Shown here piece after piece: positions 16,379-23,592 of a stretch of 43,102 bases of DNA (positions within the stretch are counted from its first letter, which is position 1; every line of letters begins with the position of its first letter). The notes below the pieces were generated by a model. That model ran no database searches. It was not told where the DNA came from and was given only the letters and a program-made list of their open reading frames with translations. The DNA lies in contig NZ_JAAGPD010000075.1 in the NCBI RefSeq assembly GCF_017104565.1, forward strand, positions 1 to 43,102, written 5' to 3'. Origin of the DNA: Paraburkholderia sp. Tr-20389. GTDB lineage: Bacteria > Pseudomonadota > Gammaproteobacteria > Burkholderiales > Burkholderiaceae. Both the position numbers and the translations under genes were made by a program.

Positions 16379-17461
16379 ATGATTCGAATCGAATGCCGGG
16401 CTCAGCTGATTGTGCGGGACAGCAACGGCCAAACGTCCAGCCTGACTGACGCGGTGCCGCTACTGGCCCTCGTCGACCAGACGGGAAGCATTGCGCAGGC
16501 CGCTGCGCTTAAGGGTTTGTCCTACCGACATGCATGGGGTTTGTTGCGCGCCATCGAGACCCAGCTGGGCGGCGCGCTGATCGAAAAGGAGCGCGGGCGC
16601 GGCTCGGCGCTCTCGGAACTCGGACAGGCGGTGTTGCGCGCGCAACGACTTTGCGGGGAACGTCTGGACGGCAACATGCAGGCGCTGGCGAGCGAAGTCG
16701 CGAGCGACCTGAACCGCTGGCTCGCACCGCCCGCGGACGATGTGCGCATCCACGCATCGCATGGCTACGCGGTGGCCGCGCTCGTCACGGCGCTGGTCGC
16801 CGACGAAGTGCCGCTCGACATCAAGTATCGCGACAGCGCCGAAGCGATCACGGCGCTCGCGCGCGGCGAGTGCGACCTCGCCGGTTTCCATTTGCCGCGC
16901 GGCGAGTTTCGTGCGGCGTGTGCGGACAAGTATCGGCAGTGGCTCGATCCGCAACGTCATGTGCTGGTGCATCTGACGCGCCGCAAGCAGGGGCTTTTTC
17001 TCGCGAAGGGCAACCCGAAAGCAATCGGCGGATTGACGGATCTCGCCCGCGACGACATCCGCTTCGTGAACCGGCAGCATGGTTCCGGCACGCGCATGCT
17101 GATCGACCTCGCGCTGCGGCGCGTCGGCGTCGACCCGGACCGTGTCAACGGCTATGCCTCGACGGAACTGACGCACTCGGCGATCGCCGCTTTCGTCGCG
17201 AGCGGAATGGCCGACGTCGGCTTCGGCGTCGAACCGGCCGCGCATCATTTCGGGCTCGATTTCATTCCGATCGTCGACGAGGACTATTACTTCGCATGCG
17301 ATCGCGCGCGTCTCGAACGCGAGCCGCTGACGACCGTGATGGCGGTGCTGCGCGGCGAACCGTTCCGGCGGAGCGTCGCGCATCTGGAGGGCTACGATCC
17401 CGGCGACTGCGGCAAACTGCTCGAACTGGAAGAGGGATTGGAAGAGCGCGGCGGTGCCTGA
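16379..17461 (+). CDS. ModE-like HTH regulator with PBP-like substrate domain (FdsR-like)
   Basis: This 360-residue regulator has an N-terminal winged helix-turn-helix (about 20-90) that resembles ModE: VDQTGSIAQAAALKGLSYRHAW, then ERGRGSALSELGQAVL. Residues 120-345 form a periplasmic-binding-protein-like domain (PBP_like / TupA-like), with IHASHGYAVAAL, RDSAEAITALARGECDLAGFHL and RFVNRQHGSGTRMLIDL. Such domains bind oxyanions or small ligands. It is divergent from fdsGBAD with 134 bp between starts, so control of the formate dehydrogenase operon in response to formate, molybdate or another oxyanion is the natural inference. The Shine-Dalgarno sequence is weak (AGGA about 13 nt upstream). It is not a LysR protein despite the similar layout. 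Confidence 0.85.
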   Translation: MIRIECRAQLIVRDSNGQTSSLTDAVPLLALVDQTGSIAQAAALKGLSYRHAWGLLRAIETQLGGALIEKERGRGSALSELGQAVLRAQRLCGERLDGNMQALASEVASDLNRWLAPPADDVRIHASHGYAVAALVTALVADEVPLDIKYRDSAEAITALARGECDLAGFHLPRGEFRAACADKYRQWLDPQRHVLVHLTRRKQGLFLAKGNPKAIGGLTDLARDDIRFVNRQHGSGTRMLIDLALRRVGVDPDRVNGYASTELTHSAIAAFVASGMADVGFGVEPAAHHFGLDFIPIVDEDYYFACDRARLEREPLTTVMAVLRGEPFRRSVAHLEGYDPGDCGKLLELEEGLEERGGA

Positions 17462-17604
17462 CCCGGGGCGACGGGGCGCGGAGGGTAAGCGCCTGTAACA
17501 ACGACGGAGACTGCCGACGCTGCGTCGCGCGACGCTTTGCGATAATCTCTACGCTTTCGTTACTCTGCCTCAGATGCGCGGCTCGTGTGCCGCCTCGATT
17601 CGAT

Positions 17605-17871
17605 ATGAAATATTTCGTTCCTGCTTGTGCCGCCGCGCTCACGGCCGGCGCGCTGTTTGCCACGATGTCCGTCGCTTTTGCGCAGAATTCGCCCGGCGTG
17701 CCGGGCGGCATCCTGACCGAGGAGTTCAAGCTCAACGAGCATCCGCAGATGCCGTTTGGCGCATCGGCTCCGTCGAAGAAATATCAAAGTGACAAGAAGT
17801 CGAAGCTGCGCAAGCGCGGCGACGACGGCGATCCGAACGGCTGCAACCTCAAGTGCCCTGACGACCAGTAA
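17605..17871 (+). CDS. Small exported protein of unknown function
   Basis: This 88-residue protein starts at the ATG at 17605, within a longer frame that is only a shadow of the regulator gene upstream. Residues 1-26 make a good signal peptide ending in SVAFA-QN. The mature part is short and hydrophilic: a Gly/Pro-rich beginning, a Lys-rich stretch at 58-71, and a C-terminal pair of cysteines spaced CxxxC (C80, C84) near CPDDQ. It is probably a periplasmic conserved hypothetical of Burkholderiaceae. No clear ribosome site is visible and it lies 143 nt beyond the regulator. No function is proposed. Confidence 0.65.
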   Translation: MKYFVPACAAALTAGALFATMSVAFAQNSPGVPGGILTEEFKLNEHPQMPFGASAPSKKYQSDKKSKLRKRGDDGDPNGCNLKCPDDQ

Positions 17872-17931
17872 ACGACACGACGCACGCGGCGCGTTGCGGC
17901 GTCGCGTGCGTTTATCAGGCTGCGGCGCGGC

Positions 17932-18291
17932 TTACGGCTTGGCCGTGTGCCACATGTCCTTGAATCCATCTCCCTTCATGTCGCCCGGCTTTTCGTCCTT
18001 CGCAAAGCGGTAGAGCGGCTTCCCCTTGTACGCCCATTGCTTCTGTCCGTCGGCGCCGTCGATCACGGTCCAGTCCCCGGACGGCTTATCGCCGGCATCG
18101 GCCGCGGCGGCCGGCCATGCGGCGGCGCAACCACCCGAACAGGCGCTTTTGCCCGGTGTCGTATCCTTGTCGAAGGTGTAGAGCGTGCGCCCCTGTTCGT
18201 CGGTGAAATGGCCGTCCATGGCTTTGGGCGGCGCTGCGAAAGCGGCCTGCTGAACGGCGAGCGCGGCGATGAGGAGGAGGGTCTTGCGCAT
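17932..18291 (-). CDS. COG4315-type secreted repeat protein (Lipoprotein_15 family)
   Basis: This 119-residue exported protein has a good ribosome site (AGGAG 7 nt before the ATG at 18291). The signal peptide is residues 1-19 and ends in AFA-APPK. There is no lipobox Cys, so despite the family name it should be soluble in the periplasm. The two characteristic repeats are present: GRTLYTFDKD-, with C51 and C55 in CSGGCAAAWP, and QWAYKGKPLYRFAKDEKPGD. Family members are found widely but their role is unknown. The start at 18378 in the same frame is not used because it lacks a ribosome site. Confidence 0.88.
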   Translation of the reverse strand: MRKTLLLIAALAVQQAAFAAPPKAMDGHFTDEQGRTLYTFDKDTTPGKSACSGGCAAAWPAAAADAGDKPSGDWTVIDGADGQKQWAYKGKPLYRFAKDEKPGDMKGDGFKDMWHTAKP

Positions 18292-18469
18292 GATGCGGCT
18301 CCTGTTCTGACGTTGTATATGGAGTGTATGCAATCGATCGGCGGACGCGCGCCTTTCATTCACTGAACAGCATTGCATGCGCGCGCATCGAATAAACGGC
18401 TGGCGCGCGGTCTTATTCCATCCGTCGATCGAACGTATTGCATGCGCCGTCTACGCGCGATTCATCCGA

Positions 18470-18501
18470 AGGTCCGTCTCGTTCGCGAGCGGGCCTTTTT
18501 T
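18470..18501 (+). terminator. Strong orphan terminator (UUCG loop) with no upstream plus-strand gene
   Basis: The stem is AGGTCCG/CGGGCCT plus CTCG/CGAG with one bulged T, closed by a TTCG tetraloop, and is followed by six T (18496-18501). It sits in the 386-bp gap between the divergent COG4315 and glycosyltransferase genes. The nearest plus-strand gene upstream ends at 17871 with an antisense gene in between. It may end a small RNA that starts somewhere in 18292-18470; no clear promoter was found there. Confidence 0.8.
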
Positions 18502-18566
18502 CATGCGCATGCGGGACGCGGCGATGCGTCGCCTGAGGTGATGTAAGGAATGGTAAGCATGCGCGA

Positions 18567-18572
18567 TATAAT
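18567..18572 (+). promoter_or_regulatory. Consensus -10 box upstream of the glycosyltransferase
   Basis: A perfect TATAAT lies 106 nt before the ATG at 18678. No convincing -35 was found at 16-18 nt. The untranslated leader would be about 100 nt. Confidence 0.45.
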
Positions 18573-18677
18573 TCTCCTGATGAATTAGAGGCAATGCGAA
18601 ATGCATTGCGCCGGTCTGTTGCGTCCGATCAGGCCGAGCGGCGTAGTCAAGCCCTCATGGACGGGGGAAAGCCGAGC

Positions 18678-19805
18678 ATGAAAATACTATTGACCAACTT
18701 CCACAACGGTCGCGGGGGCGGTCACGATACGTACGTCGTCTCGATCGCGCGCGCCCTGGCGGGGCGTCATGAAGTTGTCGTCGGCGCACCGAAGAGCAGC
18801 CGTCTCCTGCAGCATGCACGAGCGGTCTCCAATATCCGCGCGCTCCCGATGGAATTTCCCGCCAAGCTGAAAGAGCTGGGACGCTTCGTCGGTGCGATCC
18901 GCGAACTGCGCGCGCTCCTTGAGCGAGAACGCTTCGATGTGGTTCATATGAACGGTTCGCCCGATCACCGGCTCGTAATGCTGGCGACGATGTTTGCGTC
19001 GTTCAAGCGTCCGTATTTCGTTTACACGAAGCACAACACGATACGCGTCAAGCGCGACTTCATGACGAAGCTCAAGGCGCGACGCGCGACGCATCATGTG
19101 ATCGCCGTGTCGAAACCGGCGGCGAAGCTGCTTGAAGGCTCCGTGTATGCGGACTGCGGGATGTCGGTGATCGCGAATGGCGTGGACATCGACTTCTACG
19201 CGCCGTTCGACGATGCGCTCGCGGCGCGCAAACGCGAGGCGCTTCTGGGCGAAGCGCATGCAGGCAAGCTGGTGGTCGGCACGATCACCGGGTTCGACTG
19301 GTACAAGGGAACGATGGACATGGTGGCGGCCGTCGCCGCGTTGCCCGAAGCGCTGCGCAAGCGGGTGGTGCTGGTCGTCGTCGGCACCGAGCCGGACGAC
19401 GAGCAGCGCGAGGTCATCGAATCGCTGAACATGAGCGACAACCTGCTCGTCACCGGCTTCACGGACGACGTGCGCGGCTATGTGGCGACCTTTGATGCCG
19501 GCTTCATGGTGTCGTACGCGGTGGAGAGCAGCTCGTTCGCTTGCCGCGAGATGATGTCGATGGGGCGCCCCGTGCTTGTCACGCGCTACGCGAGTTTGCC
19601 GGACAACGTCGACGATGGCGTCGACGGCTGGATCGTCGAACCGCGCGATACGCACGCCATGATCGTGCGGCTGCAAGCGATGCTCGCGAACCGGAGCCGC
19701 TTACCCGCGATGGGACGAAGCGCTCGGGCGAAAGCCGAGCGCGAGTTTTGCAACAGCAGGTTCATTCGGGAAACGGAGCAGGTGTACGTGCGCGCTGCGG
19801 CGTGA
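18678..19805 (+). CDS. Glycosyltransferase family 4 (GT-B) protein
   Basis: This 375-residue glycosyltransferase has the two-domain GT-B fold. The start at 18678 is preferred to 18594 because a GGGGGA sequence precedes it at about 8 nt and the protein then begins directly with the first strand (MKILLTNFHNGRGGGHDTYV). The N-terminal domain includes FDVVHMNGSPDHR and a Lys-rich acceptor loop (YTKHNTIRVKRDFMTK). The C-terminal donor domain has VIANGVDIDFYAP, GTITGFDWYKGTMDMV (the usual G-x-x-x-x-K-G region), VTGFTDDVRGYVATFD, and the E-x7-E-type end SYAVESSSFACREMMSMGRPV. It probably acts on LPS core or a surface polysaccharide from an NDP-sugar; donor and acceptor are unknown. It is not linked to other LPS genes here. 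Confidence 0.9.
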   Translation: MKILLTNFHNGRGGGHDTYVVSIARALAGRHEVVVGAPKSSRLLQHARAVSNIRALPMEFPAKLKELGRFVGAIRELRALLERERFDVVHMNGSPDHRLVMLATMFASFKRPYFVYTKHNTIRVKRDFMTKLKARRATHHVIAVSKPAAKLLEGSVYADCGMSVIANGVDIDFYAPFDDALAARKREALLGEAHAGKLVVGTITGFDWYKGTMDMVAAVAALPEALRKRVVLVVVGTEPDDEQREVIESLNMSDNLLVTGFTDDVRGYVATFDAGFMVSYAVESSSFACREMMSMGRPVLVTRYASLPDNVDDGVDGWIVEPRDTHAMIVRLQAMLANRSRLPAMGRSARAKAEREFCNSRFIRETEQVYVRAAA

Positions 19806-19836
19806 CAGGTCGCGCTCGCAGCGGGTGCGTCGTGCT

Positions 19837-20097
19837 CTACGTTTGCTGGCTTCGCACGAGTGTTGCGCCGCAAGTGGTGATATCGCCGATGTAGGCGATG
19901 CGCTTGCCATTATGTCTGCGCCTTCCGGTAGCGATAATCGGGTATTTGCCGCCGCAGCGCGGACAGGCGACCAGATGCCCGTCGAGCGCTACGCCGATAC
20001 CGTCTTCGAGCAGATCCTGCGCCGCTTCGACGATCTCGCCGCCGTGATCCGTGACGTCGCCAAAGCGGGCGATGATGGGGTCGACTGTCTGATTCAT
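19837..20097 (-). CDS. PAAR domain protein
   Basis: This 86-residue protein starts at the ATG at 20097, with AAGGA about 9 nt upstream. It consists of a single PAAR fold: IARFGDVTDHGGEIVEA at the start, DGIGVALDGHLVACPRCGGKYPI with a CPRC pair in the middle, and IAYIGDITTCGATLV at the end. PAAR proteins cap the VgrG spike of type VI secretion systems. No VgrG, effector or immunity gene is adjacent and no toxin extension is attached, so it is a solitary tip protein. It is downstream of the tmRNA terminator on the same strand and converges with the glycosyltransferase gene across 31 bp. A role in T6SS is inferred from family alone. Confidence 0.8.
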   Translation of the reverse strand: MNQTVDPIIARFGDVTDHGGEIVEAAQDLLEDGIGVALDGHLVACPRCGGKYPIIATGRRRHNGKRIAYIGDITTCGATLVRSQQT

Positions 20098-20243
20098 GCC
20101 GGGATGTCCTTGTTTGATTAGTTCTACTGGGCGAATAGGGTGAGCCGCCGGGCCTGCTCGACGGGTCCGCCATTTCACTTCATGCCGGATCGGGTGACTA
20201 TCAGAAAAGTTTGAAATTGGGGCGAGGGCGGCGACCGGACAAC

Positions 20244-20277
20244 AAAAAACCCGCAGAGCTTGACGCTGTGCGGGTTT
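20244..20277 (-). terminator. Rho-independent terminator of tmRNA
   Basis: The stem AAACCCGCA/TGCGGGTTT (20247-20255 with 20269-20277) extends inward after one mismatch, and on the minus strand ends in a run of T. It starts 30 nt beyond the tmRNA 3' end. Confidence 0.88.
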
Positions 20278-20306
20278 CTGTCCTGCGGTGTACACCACGT
20301 GAAAAT

Positions 20307-20676
20307 TGGTGGAGGCGGCGGGAATCGAACCCGCGTCCAGAAGTCCTCCACGACTAGTTCTACATGTTTAGTTCTGTCTTTTGATTTAACCGGAGCGACG
20401 CGGACGAACACGCTGCGCTACGGCGATTCACTAGATTTTCGACCCGGACGTCGTGACGCCGCCAAGGCTTAACTGACGTATATGACCTCTGTCGGTATTG
20501 CTACCGGTCTTGCGACACTAGCCCGTCAGTGAACTAGGCAGAGGACGGCGGCCCTTAGGCTGCCAGTGCGAACGTATCGTCGTTTGCAGTTACGTTTTTC
20601 CCATTGATTAACGAGGTGACGGGTCCTCGACATGCCCTAGCCGCTTCGCAACCCCTGTCGAAACCAGGTCGCCCCC
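20307..20676 (-). ncRNA. ssrA: tmRNA (transfer-messenger RNA)
   Basis: The 370-nt tmRNA rescues stalled ribosomes by trans-translation. The 5' end GGGGGCG pairs with the 3' end CGCCTCC (one G.U) to form the acceptor stem, followed by A and an encoded CCA at 20307-20309. The T-arm GGTTCGATTCCC lies next to it, and GACCTGGTTTCGACAGG near the 5' end is the conserved tmRNA D-loop region. The resume codon GCA opens the tag frame at 20587, reading ANDDTFALAA and then TAA. SmpB is not in the window. Confidence 0.98.
20555..20587 (-). other. tmRNA tag-peptide reading frame (ANDDTFALAA)
   Basis: Ten codons (GCA to GCC) and TAA encode the proteolysis tag added to stalled proteins. The ending ALAA is the usual ClpXP/ClpAP degron. 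Confidence 0.95.
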
Positions 20677-20686
20677 GCAGAAGGAA

Positions 20687-20706
20687 TGAGCCACAGATGT
20701 GGCTCA
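20687..20706 (-). other. Palindromic 5' leader hairpin of pre-tmRNA
   Basis: TGAGCCACA-GA-TGTGGCTCA is a perfect 9-2-9 inverted repeat. It ends 10 nt upstream of the mature tmRNA 5' end and begins at the transcript start predicted from the promoter (about 20707). The primary transcript should therefore open with this hairpin, which would be removed by RNase P. An operator role is an alternative. Confidence 0.6.
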
Positions 20707-20713
20707 AGTAAGC

Positions 20714-20742
20714 ATTTTACAATAGCGGCCCGCCGGAGTCAC
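20714..20742 (-). promoter_or_regulatory. Promoter of ssrA
   Basis: Read on the minus strand, the -35 is GTGACT (20742-20737), the spacer is 17 nt, and the -10 is TAAAAT (20719-20714) preceded by TTG. The predicted start is about 30 nt upstream of the mature 5' end. It gives tmRNA its own promoter downstream of gph. Confidence 0.65.
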
Positions 20743-20782
20743 GGCGAAACATTCGCATGGTGACGGGGTCCGCGTTCGCGTA

Positions 20783-21496
20783 TCAGCTGATATCGCGCAG
20801 CAGTTTCTGCAGCTCGGCCGTCGAAATGACGACATGCTTCGCGTGCCACTGGGTGGGCGGAATGTCGTTGCCGCAGTAACCGTATGCCGCTGCGACGGTC
20901 ACCATGCCGGCTGCGAAGCCGGCCTGCACGTCGCGCAGGTCGTCGCCGACATAGACGATCCGCTCCGGCGGCAAATCTAGTTCCTTCGCTGCGTGCAGGA
21001 GCGGCGCGGGATGAGGCTTCGAATGGGGCGTCGTGTCGCCGCTGACGACGCAGCCCGCGCGTGTATCCAGCCCCAGTTGAGCGACGAGCGGTTCCGTCAG
21101 CCGGGAAACCTTGTTCGTCACGATGCCCCAGCGCACGCCGCGCGCGTCGAGGTCGTCGAGAATCTCGTCGATGCCGGGGAACAGGATCGTCTCGATGCAG
21201 AGATCGGCTTCATAGTTGGCGAGGAACTCGTCGCGCATCGACCCGTAGTCGTGATGCTCCGGGCCGATGCCGAACGCACCACCCAGCAGGCCGCGCGCAC
21301 CCGCCGACGCGAGCGGTCGCAACTGTTCCAGCGGCACCATCTCGAGGCCGCGCTCGTGACGCATCCTGTTGACGGCTGCGGCGAGGTCGGGCGCGGTATC
21401 GGCCAGGGTGCCGTCGAGGTCGAACAGAATGCCCTGGCAAAGGCCGATCGATGCTTCTTCGTCTTCGCGCTGAGGCAGGGGCGTGGGATCGCTCAT
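20783..21496 (-). CDS. gph: Phosphoglycolate phosphatase (HAD family)
   Basis: This 237-residue HAD-superfamily phosphatase hydrolyses 2-phosphoglycolate, a salvage product of oxidative DNA repair and of Rubisco-type chemistry. Motif I is FDLDGTLADT, with nucleophile D26 and acid D28. The helical cap follows (about 35-105). Motif II is IVTNK, motif III includes K in TTPHSKPHP, and motif IV is YVGDDLRDVQAG. It follows ubiG on the same strand with a 37-nt gap, the ubiG-gph order usual in proteobacteria, so the two are probably cotranscribed. The N-terminal 18 residues are a short acidic extension. No T-rich terminator follows before the ssrA promoter. Confidence 0.93.
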   Translation of the reverse strand: MSDPTPLPQREDEEASIGLCQGILFDLDGTLADTAPDLAAAVNRMRHERGLEMVPLEQLRPLASAGARGLLGGAFGIGPEHHDYGSMRDEFLANYEADLCIETILFPGIDEILDDLDARGVRWGIVTNKVSRLTEPLVAQLGLDTRAGCVVSGDTTPHSKPHPAPLLHAAKELDLPPERIVYVGDDLRDVQAGFAAGMVTVAAAYGYCGNDIPPTQWHAKHVVISTAELQKLLRDIS

Positions 21497-21533
21497 TGAA
21501 GTAGGTGCAGTTAGCCGGGCTCTAAAAAATGGA

Positions 21534-22232
21534 TCAGGCTTCGCGACGGCACGCGAGCATGTAATTCACATCGGTGTCGTTCGACAGGCCGAAATGGCGC
21601 GTCAGCGGGTGGTAGGTGATGCCCTTGATGTCCGCGGTCAGCAGGCCCGCTGCGCGCGCGAAGCCGGCGAGCTCCGACGGTCGGATGAAGCGGGCGTAAT
21701 CGTGCGTGCCCTTCGGCAGCATGCGCGCGAGGTACTCGGCGCCGATCACGGCAAACAGATACGACTTCACATTGCGGTTGAGTGTCGAAAAGAACACCCA
21801 GCCGCCGGGCTTGACGAGCGTCTTGCACGCCTCCACGACCTTCGACGGATCCGGCACGTGCTCGAGCATTTCCATGCACGTGACGACGTCGAAAGACGCG
21901 GGTTCGCGGGCCGCCAGCGCTTCTGCCGCGATTTCCTCGTAATTTACCGTTACACCGCTTTCAAGGCTGTGAAGATCAGCGACGCCCAAAGCCTCATTGG
22001 AGAGGTCGATTCCCTTCACATCTGCGCCCAATGTCGCCATCGACTCGGACAGAATTCCGCCGCCGCAGCCGATGTCGAGCACGCGCTTGCCTGCGAGGTG
22101 CGCATGCGAGTCAATCCAGTTGAGCCGAACCGGATTCAGTTCGTGCAGCGGTTTGAACTCGGCGTTCGGGTCCCACCAGCGATGCGCGAGATCGCTGAAT
22201 TTCTGCAGTTCGTGGGGATCGGCGTTGGTCAT
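21534..22232 (-). CDS. ubiG: Ubiquinone biosynthesis O-methyltransferase
   Basis: This 232-residue SAM-dependent enzyme does both O-methylations of ubiquinone synthesis. The start at 22232 ([21 protein letters not shown]) matches the conserved N-terminus; the 24 residues before it in the open frame are not family-like. Motif I is [16 protein letters not shown] (51-66), and the acidic strand end is [11 protein letters not shown]. Motif post-I to III is [14 protein letters not shown] and [16 protein letters not shown]. Membrane-proximal residues are typical of UbiG. It is cotranscribed with gph. Confidence 0.95.
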   Translation of the reverse strand: MTNADPHELQKFSDLAHRWWDPNAEFKPLHELNPVRLNWIDSHAHLAGKRVLDIGCGGGILSESMATLGADVKGIDLSNEALGVADLHSLESGVTVNYEEIAAEALAAREPASFDVVTCMEMLEHVPDPSKVVEACKTLVKPGGWVFFSTLNRNVKSYLFAVIGAEYLARMLPKGTHDYARFIRPSELAGFARAAGLLTADIKGITYHPLTRHFGLSNDTDVNYMLACRREA

Positions 22233-22380
22233 GACGGATGCGGGCCTCGAGGGCGGGAAGAGCGGGGTGGATCGGAGAAACCCTGAGTATATAGGGCTGT
22301 GCACGGGCGGGCAAAAAGCGCCGGGTCACGGACGGCCGATACGCGGGCCTCGACGTCCCTGTTGAGGTGCTCGGAGGCAT

Positions 22381-22407
22381 AAAAAAAGCCCCGCCGAAGC
22401 GGGGCTT
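22381..22407 (-). terminator. Rho-independent terminator of ompA
   Basis: A perfect 9-bp stem AAGCCCCGC/GCGGGGCTT with a CGAA loop is followed on the minus strand by seven T. It lies 23 nt beyond the ompA stop. Confidence 0.9.
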
Positions 22408-22429
22408 GCATACTGCGGTATTCTGTAGC

Positions 22430-23077
22430 TTACTGCTTCGAAGTACCGACAACTTCCACTTCCACGCGACGATCCGGTGCGAGGCAGGAGATGAGTTGCT
22501 TGCGGTTCTTCTGGTTGCAGCCCGTCGTAACCGGGTTGCGCTTGCCCTTGCCTTCCGTGTAGATACGGTTGGCTTCGATGCCCTTGCTGACCAGGTATGC
22601 CTTGACAGCTTGTGCACGACGCAGCGACAGACGGTCGTTGTACTTGTCCGAACCGATGCGGTCGGTGTAGCCCGTGGCCACGACGACTTCCAGGTTCAGG
22701 CCTTGAATCTTCGATGCCAGATCGTCCAGCTTTTCCTTGCCAGCCGGCTTCAGGATAGCCTTGTCGAAGTCGAACAGCGTGTCAGCTTGATACGTGATCT
22801 TCTGGCTGGTGATTGCCGGAGCGACCGGTGCCGGTGCCGGCGGGGTCGGTGCTTGTGCGACCAGTGCGCCATCGCACTTTGCGTTAGCCGTTGCCGGCGT
22901 CCAGAACGCATCGCGCCAGCAAAGCTCGTTCGTGCCGTTCATCCACACGTATTCGCCGGTGCCGTTCACCCAGTTGTCGTTCGTGGCTTGTCGCGACGCC
23001 GGCACCGACTGTGCCGAAGCGGATGCAGCCATAACTGCGGTAGCTGCAATGAACGCGAGCTTTGAAAGTTTATTCAT
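22430..23077 (-). CDS. ompA: OmpA family outer-membrane protein
   Basis: This 215-residue protein has a strong ribosome site (AGGAG just before the ATG at 23077). The signal peptide is residues 1-23 (ending SASA-QS). A short periplasmic or surface segment with WVNGTGEYVWMNGTNELCW and two Cys (C53, C68) follows, then a Pro/Ala linker (PTPPAPAPVAP). The C-terminal OmpA-like peptidoglycan-binding domain (about 93-207) contains LFDFDKAILKPAGKEKLDDL, TGYTDRIGSDKYNDRLSLRRA and PDRRVEVEVVG. It lacks the eight-stranded barrel of enteric OmpA, so it anchors the outer membrane to peptidoglycan rather than forming a full porin. This is the common Burkholderia form. It is monocistronic. Confidence 0.93.
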   Translation of the reverse strand: MNKLSKLAFIAATAVMAASASAQSVPASRQATNDNWVNGTGEYVWMNGTNELCWRDAFWTPATANAKCDGALVAQAPTPPAPAPVAPAITSQKITYQADTLFDFDKAILKPAGKEKLDDLASKIQGLNLEVVVATGYTDRIGSDKYNDRLSLRRAQAVKAYLVSKGIEANRIYTEGKGKRNPVTTGCNQKNRKQLISCLAPDRRVEVEVVGTSKQ

Positions 23078-23153
23078 ATTTCTCCTCTCGAAATTGAGAT
23101 TACCGCAGGTTTACTGCGAGCCTGTTGACGTAGACCAGTCATACATTGCTCGA

Positions 23154-23162
23154 AGTATAACA
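23154..23162 (-). promoter_or_regulatory. Extended -10 promoter of ompA
   Basis: On the minus strand TGTTATACT is an extended -10 element, 76 nt before the ompA ATG. No -35 match is present at 16-18 nt. Confidence 0.5.
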
Positions 23163-23470
23163 TCGGTGCAGAACAAAAGACGTTGTGTATAGACTTCGAG
23201 CCGTGTCTGAACTTGTGCGTTGGCATTTTGCCATATCGTTCCCTTCCGACGATAAAAAAATCCGCCCCCCATCCTTACGTCCGGTCGAATGTGGTGCATG
23301 CGCAACAAAAGGTGTCAAGTTCGTCAAAAGGCCGCTGGAGGCCGATTCGGGCGGCTTGCGAGTGAGCATTTTCCGGGCCCGCTCACGTCGCCTTCGAGGC
23401 GCTTCCAGGTGCCGTTTTCGGGCGTCCCACTAATAGGTATACGTACGTCGCCGGGAGCGGATGCGCCGCA
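23163..23470. other. Intergenic stretch between ompA and gyrA
   Basis: This is the upstream part of the 515-bp gap between the divergent ompA and gyrA genes. It contains an A-run (GATAAAAAAATCCG near 23250) and a C-run beside it. I see no coding frame, RNA gene or strong inverted repeat beyond the promoter elements listed separately. Confidence 0.5.
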
Positions 23471-23479
23471 TGATAGAAT
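23471..23479 (+). promoter_or_regulatory. Extended -10 promoter of gyrA
   Basis: TGATAGAAT gives an extended -10 (TGn-TAGAAT) 113 nt before the gyrA start. A -35 is not evident. Supercoiling-sensitive control of gyrA is known in other bacteria and would fit a promoter without a -35, but is not shown here. Confidence 0.45.
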
Positions 23480-23536
23480 CGCGTGATGCGCTGCGCTCGC
23501 AGCCGCACAGGAAGTACACCCAGGGGTAGGCCCAAG

Positions 23537-23567
23537 CGGTGAGGTGAAGAACGCGTTTCCCTCACCG
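23537..23567 (+). other. Leader hairpin of gyrA mRNA
   Basis: CGGTGAGG and CCTCACCG form a perfect 8-bp stem around a 15-nt loop, ending 25 nt before the gyrA ATG. No T-run follows, so it is not a terminator. Confidence 0.45.
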
Positions 23568-23592
23568 TCTTCGCGCGTAAACGATACGGACA

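Noticed and set aside
20244-20742. Genomic island inserted at the tmRNA gene
   Set aside because: tmRNA is a common integration site, but no integrase, no duplicated 3' end and no compositional break were seen; the PAAR gene alone is not enough.
22794-23192. Plus-strand open frame over the ompA start region
   Set aside because: It overlaps the ompA signal peptide and promoter antisense and lacks a start signal.
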